From Pelagimonas varians (GTDB lineage: Bacteria; Pseudomonadota; Alphaproteobacteria; Rhodobacterales; Rhodobacteraceae), in NCBI RefSeq assembly GCF_003208435.1, contig NZ_QKMF01000006.1, positions 62,001 to 126,000 of the forward strand: a stretch of 64,000 nucleotides of DNA, read 5' to 3'. The notes beneath the pieces are model-generated. The model was not told the DNA's origin and ran no database searches. It was given only the letters and a program-made list of their open reading frames with translations. Every line of letters begins with the position of its first letter. Position 1 is the stretch's first letter. Positions 46,627 through 55,867 of the stretch are shown here, in pieces. Made by a program: the position numbers and the translations under genes.

Positions 46627-48072
46627 ATGAAGCGCAATCGCAAGATCAAAATTGTGGCCACTTTGGGCCCAGCATCCTCCACGTATGAGATGATCCGCGC
46701 GTTGCATGAAGCCGGTGCCGATGTGTTCCGCCTGAATATGAGTCACGGCAGTCACGACGAAATCCAGGAAAAGCACAAGATTATCCGTCAGGTCGAAAAG
46801 GACTTGGATAGCCCGATCGCGATTCTAGCCGACCTTCAAGGGCCAAAATTGCGTGTTGGTACCTTTGCTGATGGTCCTCAAAACCTGGAGTGGGGCGAAA
46901 ACTTTCGCTTGGATCTGGATAAAACACCGGGTGATCACAGCCGTGTTTGCCTGCCGCACCCTGAAATTTTTGCGGCCTTGGAACCCGGTTCGCATTTGCT
47001 GGTCAATGACGGAAAAATCCGTTTGCGTGTCGAGGATTGCGGTAAAGACCATGCCAATTGCACAGTCGTGACTGGCGGCGTGATTTCTGACCGTAAAGGC
47101 GTGAATGTGCCTGACGTGGAGCTTCCCTTGGCAGCCCTGTCAGAAAAAGATCGTCGTGATCTGGAATTCGTATGTAACTTGGGTGTCGACTGGCTGGCGC
47201 TGTCTTTTGTCCAGCGGGCCCGCGATGTCTGGGAAGCCCGTGAATTGGCCGATGGCCGCGCCGCGATCTTGTCGAAAATCGAAAAGCCTCAGGCGGTCGC
47301 TAATTTCCAAGAAATTCTAGAAGTCTCTGATGGCATCATGGTGGCACGCGGCGATCTGGGTGTCGAACTGCCGGTGCAAAACGTGCCGCCGATCCAAAAG
47401 CGTTTGGTGCGCAAGTGCCGCGCGGCTGCCAAGCCGGTTATTGTGGCGACTCAGATGCTCGAATCGATGATCGAATCGCCTATGCCCACCCGTGCCGAAG
47501 TCTCGGACGTGTCCAACGCGATTTATGAAGGTTCTGATGCGGTGATGTTGTCGGCGGAATCAGCCGCTGGTGACTACCCGATCGAGGCGGTCACTACCAT
47601 GAATGCTGTGGCAGAAGAGGTCGAAGCAGACCCGACCTACCGCGAAATCATCGAAGCCAGCCGCAGAGCAGAGCGTCACTCAGTGGCCGACGGAATCGTT
47701 GCCGCTGCCCGCGAGATTGCCGAAACGACCGACATCAAGGCGATTTGCTGTTTTACGTCTTCTGGTACGACAGCCGCAAAAGTATCGCGCGAACGCCCGC
47801 GGGTTCCGATTATTACGATGACATCTTCGCGGGAGACCGCGCGCCGGCTGGTTCTAAGCTGGGGTACGCATTGCGTTATGACGGGCGATCTGGAGCGCTT
47901 TAAACAAGCTGTAGTGAATGCGGCCCGTGCAACGCGCAAAGCCGGTATCGCAGATGAGGGTGACCAGATCGTTGTCACTGCCGGTGTGCCGTTCAACATT
48001 CCGGGGACAACCAACATTCTGCGTGTTGCACCTTGTGATGAACGTTTGATTTATAGCACTGATCCGGAATAA
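46627..48072 (+). CDS. pyk: Pyruvate kinase
   Basis: Glycolytic enzyme of 481 residues: PEP and ADP to pyruvate and ATP. Features are KIVATLGPASS, FRLNMSHGSHDE, AILADLQGPKLRVG, the barrel motif AILSKIEKPQAVANFQEI with the catalytic Lys, and GIMVARGDLGVELP, VIVATQMLESMIESPMPTRAEVSDVSNAIYEGSDAVMLS. The start at 46627 (MKRNRKIKIV) is standard; a start nine codons earlier is less likely. It is divergent from the FGase-like gene. The 74-residue gene follows after 32 bases. Confidence 0.97.
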   Translation: MKRNRKIKIVATLGPASSTYEMIRALHEAGADVFRLNMSHGSHDEIQEKHKIIRQVEKDLDSPIAILADLQGPKLRVGTFADGPQNLEWGENFRLDLDKTPGDHSRVCLPHPEIFAALEPGSHLLVNDGKIRLRVEDCGKDHANCTVVTGGVISDRKGVNVPDVELPLAALSEKDRRDLEFVCNLGVDWLALSFVQRARDVWEARELADGRAAILSKIEKPQAVANFQEILEVSDGIMVARGDLGVELPVQNVPPIQKRLVRKCRAAAKPVIVATQMLESMIESPMPTRAEVSDVSNAIYEGSDAVMLSAESAAGDYPIEAVTTMNAVAEEVEADPTYREIIEASRRAERHSVADGIVAAAREIAETTDIKAICCFTSSGTTAAKVSRERPRVPIITMTSSRETARRLVLSWGTHCVMTGDLERFKQAVVNAARATRKAGIADEGDQIVVTAGVPFNIPGTTNILRVAPCDERLIYSTDPE

Positions 48073-48104
48073 CCTAATTTTGGGTTAATGACGGAGCTGG
48101 CTCA

Positions 48105-48329
48105 ATGGATCCAGATGTATCCTTGATTGCAGGGGTGGTGCTGGCGGTGTTCACACTGCCAGCCATGATTTCAGCTTTTTCTGATGGTCGCGCCCCCCGG
48201 GCCGCGACCATTGTTATGATGGCGGCCGGCGGATTGATCATTTATGCGCTGACGCACAAGCCCAGCGGCTACACATTGCAAGATATCCCGTTGGTTTTTT
48301 ACGAAGTGCTGGGTAAATACGTTTACTAG
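48105..48329 (+). CDS. Small membrane protein, 74 residues
   Basis: 74 residues with one clear N-terminal hydrophobic segment (SLIAGVVLAVFTLPAMISAF, residues 6-25) and a second (AATIVMMAAGGLIIYAL, 33-49), then a polar tail (PSGYTLQDIPLVFYEVLGKYVY). Ribosome site ACGGAG eight bases before the ATG. I do not recognise the family. It follows pyk and lies 126 bases before rpmI, so it probably shares the pyk transcript. Confidence 0.72.
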   Translation: MDPDVSLIAGVVLAVFTLPAMISAFSDGRAPRAATIVMMAAGGLIIYALTHKPSGYTLQDIPLVFYEVLGKYVY

Positions 48330-48330
48330 A

Positions 48331-48437
48331 CTTTGAATCCCGCACTCGGGTGATTCAAGGCTTGCGAAATTCCAGATCCACACCTATACGACCCCTCTCA
48401 ACCGCGCGTCCGGCTCAAGTGGCATGCCGAGTCGCGC
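48331..48437 (+). promoter_or_regulatory. Structured leader before rpmI-rplT (possible L20 autoregulation site)
   Basis: Two hairpins lie between the 74-residue gene and rpmI. The first pairs CTTTGAATC (48331-48339) with GATTCAAGG (48352-48360). The second pairs GCGCG (48404-48408) with CGCGC (48433-48437), then CGGC (48411-48414) with GCCG (48426-48429), with an irregular internal loop (TC against AGT). L20 is known to bind such irregular helices to control its own operon in other bacteria. Here that is inference; it could also be a terminator and an ordinary 5' UTR. Confidence 0.45.
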
Positions 48438-48455
48438 TAATAGACGGAGATCGAA

Positions 48456-48656
48456 ATGCCCAAGATGAAGACGAAATCGAGCGCCAAAAAGCGCTTCAAG
48501 GTCACTGCGACCGGTAAAGTGATGGGTGGTCAGGCTGGCAAACGCCACGGCATGATCAAACGCACACGCAAATTCATCCGCGATGCTCGCGGCACCACGA
48601 CATTGTCTGCACCTGACGCGAAAACCGTCAAGTCATTCATGCCGTACGACCGCTAA
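48456..48656 (+). CDS. rpmI: Ribosomal protein L35
   Basis: 66-residue large subunit protein: [20 protein letters not shown] at the start and [19 protein letters not shown], the family signature. Ribosome site ACGGAGA upstream. It is followed 15 bases later by rplT, the usual order. infC is not seen upstream in this window. Confidence 0.98.
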   Translation: MPKMKTKSSAKKRFKVTATGKVMGGQAGKRHGMIKRTRKFIRDARGTTTLSAPDAKTVKSFMPYDR

Positions 48657-48671
48657 GAGGAGATTTAGCAC

Positions 48672-49037
48672 ATGTCCCGAGTTAAAGGCGGAACCGTCGC
48701 GCACGCGCGTCATAAAAAGGTAATCAAGCAGGCCAAAGGTTATTATGGCCGCCGCAAGAATACCTTCAAGGTAGCAGCACAGGCAGTCGACAAGGCGAAC
48801 CAATACGCCACACGCGACCGTCATAACCGCAAGCGCAATTTCCGCGCGCTGTGGATTCAGCGTATCAACGCGGCTGTACGTGCTCACGACGAAGCACTGA
48901 CATACTCCAAGTTCATCAATGGTCTGAACCTGGCCGGCATCGAAGTAGACCGTAAGGTTCTTGCCGATCTGGCCGTACACGAGCCCGAAGCATTTGCTGC
49001 GATCGTGGATCAAGCCAAAGGCGCTCTGGCCGCTTAA
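48672..49037 (+). CDS. rplT: Ribosomal protein L20
   Basis: 121-residue large subunit protein needed early in assembly: [58 protein letters not shown]. Length is normal. It ends with a strong rho-independent terminator, so the pheT gene that follows is not in the same transcript. In most bacteria pheS would follow; here it is about 10.7 kb away and inverted. Confidence 0.98.
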   Translation: MSRVKGGTVAHARHKKVIKQAKGYYGRRKNTFKVAAQAVDKANQYATRDRHNRKRNFRALWIQRINAAVRAHDEALTYSKFINGLNLAGIEVDRKVLADLAVHEPEAFAAIVDQAKGALAA

Positions 49038-49061
49038 GCGCTGCCCTAGAGTTTGAAATTG

Positions 49062-49095
49062 AAAACCGCGGGTCATCTGGCCCGCGGTTTTTTTG
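49062..49095 (+). terminator. Rho-independent terminator after rplT
   Basis: AAACCGCGGG at 49063-49072 pairs with CCCGCGGTTT at 49081-49090, with an 8-base loop, followed by TTTTG. It separates the ribosomal protein operon from pheT. Confidence 0.92.
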
Positions 49096-49236
49096 TGGCT
49101 TTGGGACAAAGCTGGGCACAGGGCAGCAAAGAAATCTGCCTGCATATCTTCCAGCGGCTCCCAGCCCCTTTTCACCCTAGCGGCGATCCGCTAAGGACAA
49201 CACGATTGATAACCCCAATACCCAAGGCGCTGGCTC

Positions 49237-51636
49237 ATGAAATTCACTTTCTCCTGGCTTAAAGACCATCTCGACACCACAGCCTCGGTTGATGAGATTG
49301 CCGAAGTGCTGACCGACCTTGGGCTTGAGGTCGAGGGCATCGAAAATCCGGCGCAAGCGCTGGCTGGCTTTACCCTTGCCAAAGTTACCCACGCCGAGCA
49401 GCATCCAGACGCGGACCGTCTGCGTGTCTGCACCGTGGCGACGGACGAAGGCGACAAACAGATCGTTTGCGGCGCGCCCAATGCTCGTGAAGGGATCACC
49501 GTGGTTCTTTGTAAGCCCGGTGATTATGTTCCCGGCTTGGACATCACGCTAAGCGTCGGCAAGATCCGCGGTGTCGAAAGCCACGGCATGATGGCGTCGA
49601 TGAAGGAACTGCAGTTGGGGGATGACCACGACGGGATCATCGAACTGCCATCCGGCGATGTCGGAACAAAATTTGTCGATTGGCTGGCGGCCAATATGCC
49701 CGAAAAAGTTGATCCGGTGATCGAGATCGCGATTACGCCAAACCGTCAGGATGCGTTGGGCGTACACGGCATTGCCCGCGATTTGGCGGCACGCGGTTTG
49801 GGCAAGCTCAAACCGCTCAAGGTCGAAGCGGTTGAGGGCAGCTTTGAAAGTCCGATCACTGTGACGATTGATGAGGATACACGGGCGGACGGCTGCGAAG
49901 TTTTTGCCGGACGTATGATCAAAGGGGTGAAGAACGGACCTTCGCCAGAATGGCTGCAACAGCGGCTCAAGGCGATTGGCTTGCGCCCGATTTCTGCCCT
50001 TGTGGATATCACCAACTTTTTCACCTTTGATCGCAACCGTCCATTACACGTGTTTGATGCGGATAAGGTTCGGGGCAACCTGCGCATTCATCGCGCAACA
50101 GCCGGCGATACGCTGGTTGGGCTGGATGAAAAGACTTATACCTTTGGAGAAGGTCAGGTCGTGATCTCGGACGACTCCGGCATCGAAAGCATCGCTGGCA
50201 TCATGGGCGGCTTGGCGACGGGCTGCACCGAAGAAACCACAAATGTTTTTCTTGAGGCTGCCGTCTGGGATCACATCCAGATCGCCCACACGGGCCGCGC
50301 GCTGAAAATCAACTCGGATGCGCGTTACCGCAATGAACGCGGCATCGACCCTGCCTACAACATGCAGGCGATCGAAGATGCGACGCAGATGATCCTTGAT
50401 CTTTGCGGCGGCGAAGCATCGAAAGTTGTCACCGCCGGGCAAGTCCCAGATGTGGCGCGCAGCTATCGTCTGGATGCCAAACGGGTGGTTTCGCTGGTTG
50501 GCATGGAAATCCCCGAGGCAGAGCAGCGTCAGACGCTGACCGCGCTAGGGTTCCGGATGGAAGGCGATCAGGCCCATGTGCCCAGCTGGCGTGCAGACGT
50601 CAAAGGCGAAGCCGATCTGGTTGAGGAGGTGGCGCGTATCGCCTCGCTGACCAAATTGGTGGGTAAACCTTTGCCGCGCCTGCAAAACGGTGTTCCAAAG
50701 CCGATCTTGTCACCCATTCAAAAGCGCGAGCGGACCGTCCGGCGGACTGTGGCGACGCTGGGGTACAATGAATGCGTGACCTATAGCTTTATTGATCAAG
50801 CCGCTGCGGCCCTGTTTGGTGGTGGCGATGATGTGACAAAACTAGCGAACCCGATTTCATCAGAGATGAGCCATATGCGCCCGTCACTGCTGCCCGGTCT
50901 TTTGCAAGCTGCGGCCCGTAATCAGGCTCGCGGCTACGCTGATTTGGCTCTTTTTGAAGTTGGCCACGCCTTCCAAGGCGGCGAACCGGGTGAACAGAAC
51001 CTGCAGGTCGCTGGCCTGTTGGTTGGCAAGTCAGGTCCCAAGGATGTTCATGGCGCAATGCGAAGCGTCGATTTGTTTGATGCCAAGGCAGATGCCGAAT
51101 CCGCTTTGGGCGCGATGGGTGCACCTGCCAAAGTGCAGATCCTGCGCGGAGGTGAAGGTTGGTGGCATCCCGGACGCCATGGCCAGATTTGTTTGGGACC
51201 GAAAAAGGTGTTGGGCGTCTTTGGCGAATTGCACCCCAAAGTGCTTGACGAAATGGGCGTCAAAGGTCCGGCTGTCGCCTTTGTATTGTATCCTGAGCAA
51301 GTGCCGTTGCCGCGAAAAACCGGTGCCACACGCGCCGCGCTGACACAGAACGACCTTCAGGCCGTTGAACGCGATTTTGCCTTTGTGGTGGATGCCGATG
51401 TTGAGGCGCTGACAGTGGTCAATGCGGCTGCCGGTGCCGACAAAGCCCTAATAGAAGAAGTGCGTGTTTTCGACGAATTTATCGGAGGCAACTTGGGTGA
51501 GGGCAAGAAATCTCTCGCTATCTCAGTGCGTTTGCAGCCGGTTGGTCAAACGCTGAAAGAAAAAGATATCGAAGCGGTCGCCGCCAAAATCATCGCGAAA
51601 GTGAGCAAAGCAACTGGCGGCGAATTGCGCGGGTAA
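49237..51636 (+). CDS. pheT: Phenylalanyl-tRNA synthetase beta subunit
   Basis: 799-residue subunit. It has the N-terminal tRNA-binding domain with KVTHAEQHPDADRLRVCTV, B3/B4 editing (ALVDITNFFTFDRNRPLHVFDADKV), B5 domain and the catalytic-like core, and a C-terminal FDX-ACB domain with AVERDFAFVVDADVEALTVV and SLAISVRLQPVGQTL. All parts are present and the length is normal. The terminator after rplT suggests its own promoter in the 140 bases upstream. pheS is at 59771-60844 on the opposite strand. Confidence 0.97.
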   Translation: MKFTFSWLKDHLDTTASVDEIAEVLTDLGLEVEGIENPAQALAGFTLAKVTHAEQHPDADRLRVCTVATDEGDKQIVCGAPNAREGITVVLCKPGDYVPGLDITLSVGKIRGVESHGMMASMKELQLGDDHDGIIELPSGDVGTKFVDWLAANMPEKVDPVIEIAITPNRQDALGVHGIARDLAARGLGKLKPLKVEAVEGSFESPITVTIDEDTRADGCEVFAGRMIKGVKNGPSPEWLQQRLKAIGLRPISALVDITNFFTFDRNRPLHVFDADKVRGNLRIHRATAGDTLVGLDEKTYTFGEGQVVISDDSGIESIAGIMGGLATGCTEETTNVFLEAAVWDHIQIAHTGRALKINSDARYRNERGIDPAYNMQAIEDATQMILDLCGGEASKVVTAGQVPDVARSYRLDAKRVVSLVGMEIPEAEQRQTLTALGFRMEGDQAHVPSWRADVKGEADLVEEVARIASLTKLVGKPLPRLQNGVPKPILSPIQKRERTVRRTVATLGYNECVTYSFIDQAAAALFGGGDDVTKLANPISSEMSHMRPSLLPGLLQAAARNQARGYADLALFEVGHAFQGGEPGEQNLQVAGLLVGKSGPKDVHGAMRSVDLFDAKADAESALGAMGAPAKVQILRGGEGWWHPGRHGQICLGPKKVLGVFGELHPKVLDEMGVKGPAVAFVLYPEQVPLPRKTGATRAALTQNDLQAVERDFAFVVDADVEALTVVNAAAGADKALIEEVRVFDEFIGGNLGEGKKSLAISVRLQPVGQTLKEKDIEAVAAKIIAKVSKATGGELRG

Positions 51637-51680
51637 GCTTGGGCACTGCGCATGTCGCGTGGGGCAGTTATGTGTTCAAA

Positions 51681-51710
51681 GGGCCGCCCGATATGGGCGG
51701 CCCTGTTTCG
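51681..51710. terminator. Terminator between pheT and EF-hand gene
   Basis: GGGCCGCCC, loop GATAT, GGGCGGCCC (51681-51703), followed by TGTTTCGTTTG on the plus strand. It lies between convergent genes and could serve both. Confidence 0.75.
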
Positions 51711-51718
51711 TTTGGGAA

Positions 51719-52189
51719 TTAACCTTTGCCGTTCCCTTGACCGTTTCCTTTGCCCATGCCTCGGCCTTGGCCAAAGTCATCAGAACTGACAACGCCGTCA
51801 GCATTTTTGTCCATCGTAGCGATCCAGCCTTCAGCACCGCTAACAAACTCCGCTGTGCTGACTTTTCCATCATTATCGAGATCATTTGCCTCGAGTTTAA
51901 GACCGTCTGCGGCGCGATGCCCAAGGCCTTGGCCTTTTCCGGGTTGGGCATGTTCCTTCATGTCGCTTTCGCGCGCCTCGTCAAAGGCGAGGTATTCTTC
52001 TGCATCCAAGAAACCATCGTCATTGGCGTCGAAGGTGACAAAGACATCCGCGCGGCGCTCAGCGGCCTCGGACACGGTCACTTGACCATCTTCGTTCAAG
52101 TCCCAATTTTCGATGAAATGTGCTCCGGGCATTTGCTGGGCAAAGGCGGTTCCGGCAACAAAGACGAAGGGTAGGGCATAGCGGATCAT
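51719..52189 (-). CDS. Secreted EF-hand protein
   Basis: 156-residue exported protein with a signal peptide (MIRYALPFVFVAGTAFA then QQ). Four EF-hand calcium loops are seen: DLNEDGQVTVSE, DANDDGFLDAEE, DLDNDGKVSTAE and DKNADGVVSSDD. The C-terminal tail is Gly/Lys-rich (GMGKGNGQGNGKG). It is likely a calcium-binding periplasmic or secreted protein; role unknown. It is convergent with pheT. Confidence 0.9.
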   Translation of the reverse strand: MIRYALPFVFVAGTAFAQQMPGAHFIENWDLNEDGQVTVSEAAERRADVFVTFDANDDGFLDAEEYLAFDEARESDMKEHAQPGKGQGLGHRAADGLKLEANDLDNDGKVSTAEFVSGAEGWIATMDKNADGVVSSDDFGQGRGMGKGNGQGNGKG

Positions 52190-52266
52190 TTGGTTTCTCC
52201 CGATCTAATTACATAGGTTAAACGGAATATGTTTAGAATCCCGTCGAGACAGGATGACGCAGGGTG

Positions 52267-52608
52267 TCAAGCCTTGGTGGTTAGTTCGTCAAAAACCTCA
52301 AGTGCCTTGCCCGAATACATCAAACCCGGACCGCCACCCATTTGGATGCAGGTCGCCAAAACTTCCGAAAACTCTTCGCGCGTGGCTCCGAGTTTCACCA
52401 AGGCTTCGGTGTGGAACAAAATGCATGGCTCGCATCGGGTCGCGACAGCGATCCCGAGTGCCACATATTCTTTTTCCTTGAAAGTCAGTGCACCGTTTTT
52501 CTTAACGCTTTTGCCGATGGCACCAAATCCGGCAACGGTGTCCGGGATCATTCCGCCCAGTTCTTTGAGTTGCTTTTTGGTGTCGTTCAGTTTGGTGGTC
52601 CAGCTCAT
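52267..52608 (-). CDS. Carboxymuconolactone decarboxylase/AhpD-like protein
   Basis: 113-residue protein with the AhpD-type motif: ALGIAVATRCEPCILFHTEALVKLGATREEFSEVL. The CEPC and following His match the redox-active CxxC-H of AhpD. So it could be a thiol-dependent peroxidase or alkylhydroperoxidase; the conserved Glu of AhpD (KEKEYVAL) is also near. The start ATG at 52608 has TAGGAGAGCACC upstream. It lies between the EF-hand gene and the acyl-CoA dehydrogenase, all leftward. Confidence 0.9.
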   Translation of the reverse strand: MSWTTKLNDTKKQLKELGGMIPDTVAGFGAIGKSVKKNGALTFKEKEYVALGIAVATRCEPCILFHTEALVKLGATREEFSEVLATCIQMGGGPGLMYSGKALEVFDELTTKA

Positions 52609-52765
52609 GGTGCTCTCCTAGAGTGTTGTTGACGGGAGACACATCACAGGTTTGGAATGCATGCATTGATCAAGATCATGTTTAAAACGAAACCTCTGAG
52701 GTGGGGCCAGCCCCTCTTGGAGCAAGCTCCAATTCACCCCGGGATGTTCAGGGACAGAAGAAACA

Positions 52766-52800
52766 AAAAGGCCCCATGCAGCGGATGCACGGGGCCTTTT
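52766..52800 (-). terminator. Terminator after the acyl-CoA dehydrogenase gene
   Basis: On the minus strand AAAAGGCCCC and GGGGCCTTTTT flank an inner TGCA/TGCA pairing, followed by GTTT. It is 22 bases past the stop of the acyl-CoA dehydrogenase gene. Confidence 0.85.
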
Positions 52801-52821
52801 ATTCAAGATTTTGTTCTGTTG

Positions 52822-54507
52822 TTACCCCAGCAGGCGGCGTGCGATAACTTGCGCTTGGATTTCGCCTGCGCCCTCAAAAATGTTTAGGATGCGAGCGTCA
52901 CACAAGATCCGGCTTACCGTGTATTCAAGCGCAAAGCCGTTGCCACCGTGGATTTGCAGCGCGTTGTCTGCCGCAGCCCATGCAACGCGGGCGCCGAGCA
53001 GCTTGGCCATGCCGGCTTCAAGGTCACAACGACGGCCTTCGTCTTTTTCGCGGGCCGAGAAATACGACAGCTGGCGGGCGACCATGATTTCCGTGGCCAT
53101 CATGGCGATTTTGCCGGACACGCGCGGAAAGTCGATGAGGGACTTGCCGAATTGTTTGCGGTCTTGTGCGTATTTCATCCCGACGTCCATTGCCGACTGG
53201 GCTACCCCAATGGCACGGGCTGCAGTTTGAATGCGCGCGCTTTCGAAGGTCTCCATAAGCTGCTTGAAACCTTTACCGGTTTCGCCGCCCAGCAGGTTCT
53301 CACCTTTGACGTGGAAGTTGTCGAAGGCCAGCTCGTACTCTTTCATGCCGCGATAGCCCAAAACTTCGATCTCGCCGCCGGTCATGCCTTCGGTCGGGAA
53401 GGGGTTTGCGTCGTCGCCCGGCGTTTTTTCCGCCAAGAACATCGAAAGACCTTTATAGTCGGAAGTCTCAGAGTCGGTGCGCGCCAAAAGTGTCATGATC
53501 GAGGTTCGGGAAGCGTGTGTGATCCAGGTCTTGTTGCCTGTCACTTTCCAGTCACCATTGTCGTCTTTGACAGCGCGGGTGCGCAAGGAGCCAAGATCGG
53601 AGCCGGTGTTGGGTTCAGTGAAAACAGCAGTGGGCAGGGTTTCGCCGGTCGCCAAACGTGGAAGCCACTTTTGCTTTTGCTCTTCGGTGCCACCAGCGAT
53701 GATCAATTCCGCAGCGATTTCAGAGCGGGTGCCGAGCGAACCCACACCGATATAACCGCGCGACAGTTCTTCGGACACCACACACATTGATGCCTTGGAC
53801 ATGCCAAGCCCGCCGTATTCTTCTGGAATAGTCAGGCCAAAAACGCCCATTTCGGACAGCTCTTCAATGATCTCCATCGGGATCAGCTGATCCTTGAGAT
53901 GCCATTCATGAGCGTAGGGTTCTACCTTGTCGACGGCATAGCGGCGCATCTGTTCGCGGAACATTTCCAGCTCTTCATCCAGGCCGGTCACACCATAAGT
54001 GATGTCGCCTTCGCGTCGCTGGATCAGTGCCACCAACTGGGTGCGCGCGGCTTGGGTGTTGGCCCCCTGCGTCAAGGTCATGACAGCGTCGCTCATCAGG
54101 GCGCGCATATCTTCTTGGGCCACGCCCATATCCTGAAGCCGGACGATTTCGCCCTGGTTCATCTGGATGCCGCCATTGACCTGCCAGAGGTATTCGCCAA
54201 AGGCGATCTGGTGTAGCAGCTGTTCAAGATCACCAAAGCGGCCATCAGCTGTCAGGCGCTCTGCCCAACCTTGCATTTGACGCAGACTTTCGAGGTATGT
54301 AGCCAGCCAGGCAAGGCCGTGCGCTGCGGTTTGGTTGGCTTCGATCAGCGCGCCTGAAACGCGGCCGTCTTTGCTGACCATGTCGCGGACGCTGGTCCGG
54401 GCTGCTTCGAATACAGTTTCAACCGGGGCAATCGCCGCGCCGGTGAGGGCCAGAAGGTCAGGCAGGATCGCACTGCCTAGGCTAGGGTCTTGTCCGTCAT
54501 GTGCCAT
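52822..54507 (-). CDS. Acyl-CoA dehydrogenase with long N-terminal extension
   Basis: 561-residue flavoenzyme. The typical ACAD fold begins at about residue 180 (EMFREQMRRYAVDKVEPYAHEW), and shows GLTIPEEYGGLGMSKASMCVVSEELSRG, FTEPNTGSDLGSLRTRAVK, the FAD segment QFGKSLIDFPRVSGKIAMMATEIMVARQL, and the C-terminal QIHGGNGFALEYTVSRILCDARILNIFEGAGEIQ, with the probable base Glu in IFEGA. The first 180 residues are helical and not part of the common ACAD core. Substrate unknown. Confidence 0.92.
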   Translation of the reverse strand: MAHDGQDPSLGSAILPDLLALTGAAIAPVETVFEAARTSVRDMVSKDGRVSGALIEANQTAAHGLAWLATYLESLRQMQGWAERLTADGRFGDLEQLLHQIAFGEYLWQVNGGIQMNQGEIVRLQDMGVAQEDMRALMSDAVMTLTQGANTQAARTQLVALIQRREGDITYGVTGLDEELEMFREQMRRYAVDKVEPYAHEWHLKDQLIPMEIIEELSEMGVFGLTIPEEYGGLGMSKASMCVVSEELSRGYIGVGSLGTRSEIAAELIIAGGTEEQKQKWLPRLATGETLPTAVFTEPNTGSDLGSLRTRAVKDDNGDWKVTGNKTWITHASRTSIMTLLARTDSETSDYKGLSMFLAEKTPGDDANPFPTEGMTGGEIEVLGYRGMKEYELAFDNFHVKGENLLGGETGKGFKQLMETFESARIQTAARAIGVAQSAMDVGMKYAQDRKQFGKSLIDFPRVSGKIAMMATEIMVARQLSYFSAREKDEGRRCDLEAGMAKLLGARVAWAAADNALQIHGGNGFALEYTVSRILCDARILNIFEGAGEIQAQVIARRLLG

Positions 54508-54655
54508 GTGTCGCGTCCTTTACATAGTCTTGTGCGGGTTCTACCGATTTCGCAGGTGCAGCGCAACAAAAATACCAATGCTGCGGCGCTTGCGGTCGAA
54601 TATTGCGCGGCAATTTGTTGCAGTGCCTTGAATTCGTCCATGCTAAACACATGTC

Positions 54656-55411
54656 ATGGACGCACTTTTTTCAAATATGCCACTTTTGGCACTGTGTTTA
54701 AGCATCGGCCTGTTGGGCGGGATCATCAAGGGCATGGTGGGCTTTGCATTGCCAACGATTCTTATGTCAGGCCTTGGCAGTCTGGTCGCTCCTGAATTGG
54801 CTTTGGCAGGGCTGATCTTACCGGCCTTTGTGTCGAACGGTATCCAAGCCCTGCAACAAGGGCCGCGTGCGGCGATGGCTTCGGTCACGCGATTCCGGGT
54901 GTTTTTGCTCGCCGGATTGGCTGCAATGTTGATTTCGTCGCAGATGGTGGCAGTTTTGCCGGTCGAAGTTTTGCTGTTTGCAATTGGGGCCCCGATCACT
55001 GTGTTTTCTGTTGTGCAACTGAAGGGGTGGCAACCGCGTATGACCCCCAGTCGCAGAGTTGAGGTTGGTGTCGGCAGTTTCGCCGGATTGATTGGCGGGA
55101 TGTCCGGAATTTGGGGGCCACCGACAGTGGCCTATCTAACGGCCTTGGGCACGGAAAAGAGCGACCAAATTCGTGTCCAAGGGGTGATCTACGGCCTTGG
55201 TGCGCTTGCTTTAATGGGGGCCCATATTGGATCTGGAATTTTGAATGCCCAGACGATTTGGTTTTCTGCGTTGATGGTGGTGCCCGCAGTTCTTGGTATG
55301 TGGATTGGCGGACTATTTCATGACCGGATTGATCAAGCAGCGTTTCGCAAAGCCACATTGATCGTGTTGCTGGTGGCTGGGTTGAACTTGCTACGGCGGG
55401 CATTGTTGTAG
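54656..55411 (+). CDS. TauE/SafE-family permease
   Basis: 251-residue membrane protein with about eight hydrophobic segments. Family features: GLLGGIIKGMVGFALPTILMS near the start, and GSFAGLIGGMSGIWGPPTVAYLTALG in the second half, the duplicated glycine-rich motif of the TauE/SafE (sulfite/organosulfur exporter) group. Substrate unknown. It is divergent from the acyl-CoA dehydrogenase. No strong ribosome site was seen. Confidence 0.88.
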   Translation: MDALFSNMPLLALCLSIGLLGGIIKGMVGFALPTILMSGLGSLVAPELALAGLILPAFVSNGIQALQQGPRAAMASVTRFRVFLLAGLAAMLISSQMVAVLPVEVLLFAIGAPITVFSVVQLKGWQPRMTPSRRVEVGVGSFAGLIGGMSGIWGPPTVAYLTALGTEKSDQIRVQGVIYGLGALALMGAHIGSGILNAQTIWFSALMVVPAVLGMWIGGLFHDRIDQAAFRKATLIVLLVAGLNLLRRALL

Positions 55412-55484
55412 GTCTGGATTGCGCAAAAATACATCAACGGTCAGCAGAGAAGCTGTACTTTTAGCCGGGCACCATGAGCAATGT

Positions 55485-55673
55485 TTAAAAAGACAGTTCG
55501 ACTTGCTTACTATTTCCGGTCCCGGATGGGTCGTCCCATTCCAAGCTGATCTCTTCTTTCGTATTGCTATCTGTGTTGGCAACAAAAGGGACATCGACGT
55601 GGTCGCTACCTTCTAGCATTCTTCTTGGGAATACATCCTGACAAGGCTCCTCAACAAAAAACTGAGCACTCAT
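55485..55673 (-). CDS. Small hypothetical protein, 62 residues
   Basis: Acidic 62-residue product with no recognised family, no signal and no membrane segment. I support it by a good ribosome site (GGGAGAATT directly before the ATG at 55673). It lies alone in a fairly AT-rich 456-base gap downstream of uvrB. It might be a real small gene or a chance frame; nothing in the product settles this. Confidence 0.4.
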   Translation of the reverse strand: MSAQFFVEEPCQDVFPRRMLEGSDHVDVPFVANTDSNTKEEISLEWDDPSGTGNSKQVELSF

Positions 55674-55867
55674 AATTCTCCCATGTGAATCGCACATTGG
55701 TTGTTTCTGCGGAACCTGTGCTTGAAACTCGCAATATCCACTTTCCTGATACGTGTTTCATTGGCTTTGCGTTCAGATTGGCCCTCTAATTAGCTCGTTC
55801 CTTGCTGTCGAGTTTTAGCAACTGCTGCCGAATGAGTTCGATTTCTCGCGCGTCTAGGTTGTTGCCT
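55674..55867. other. AT-rich gap downstream of uvrB
   Basis: 194 bases with no recognisable gene. A 30-codon open reading on the minus strand (ending KLDSKERAN) lies next to the uvrB stop but lacks a start codon. Base composition is lower in GC than the neighbours. Confidence 0.4.

Noticed and set aside
52948-53790. 280-codon open frame antisense to the acyl-CoA dehydrogenase
   Set aside because: Shadow of a clear ACAD gene; no recognisable domain.
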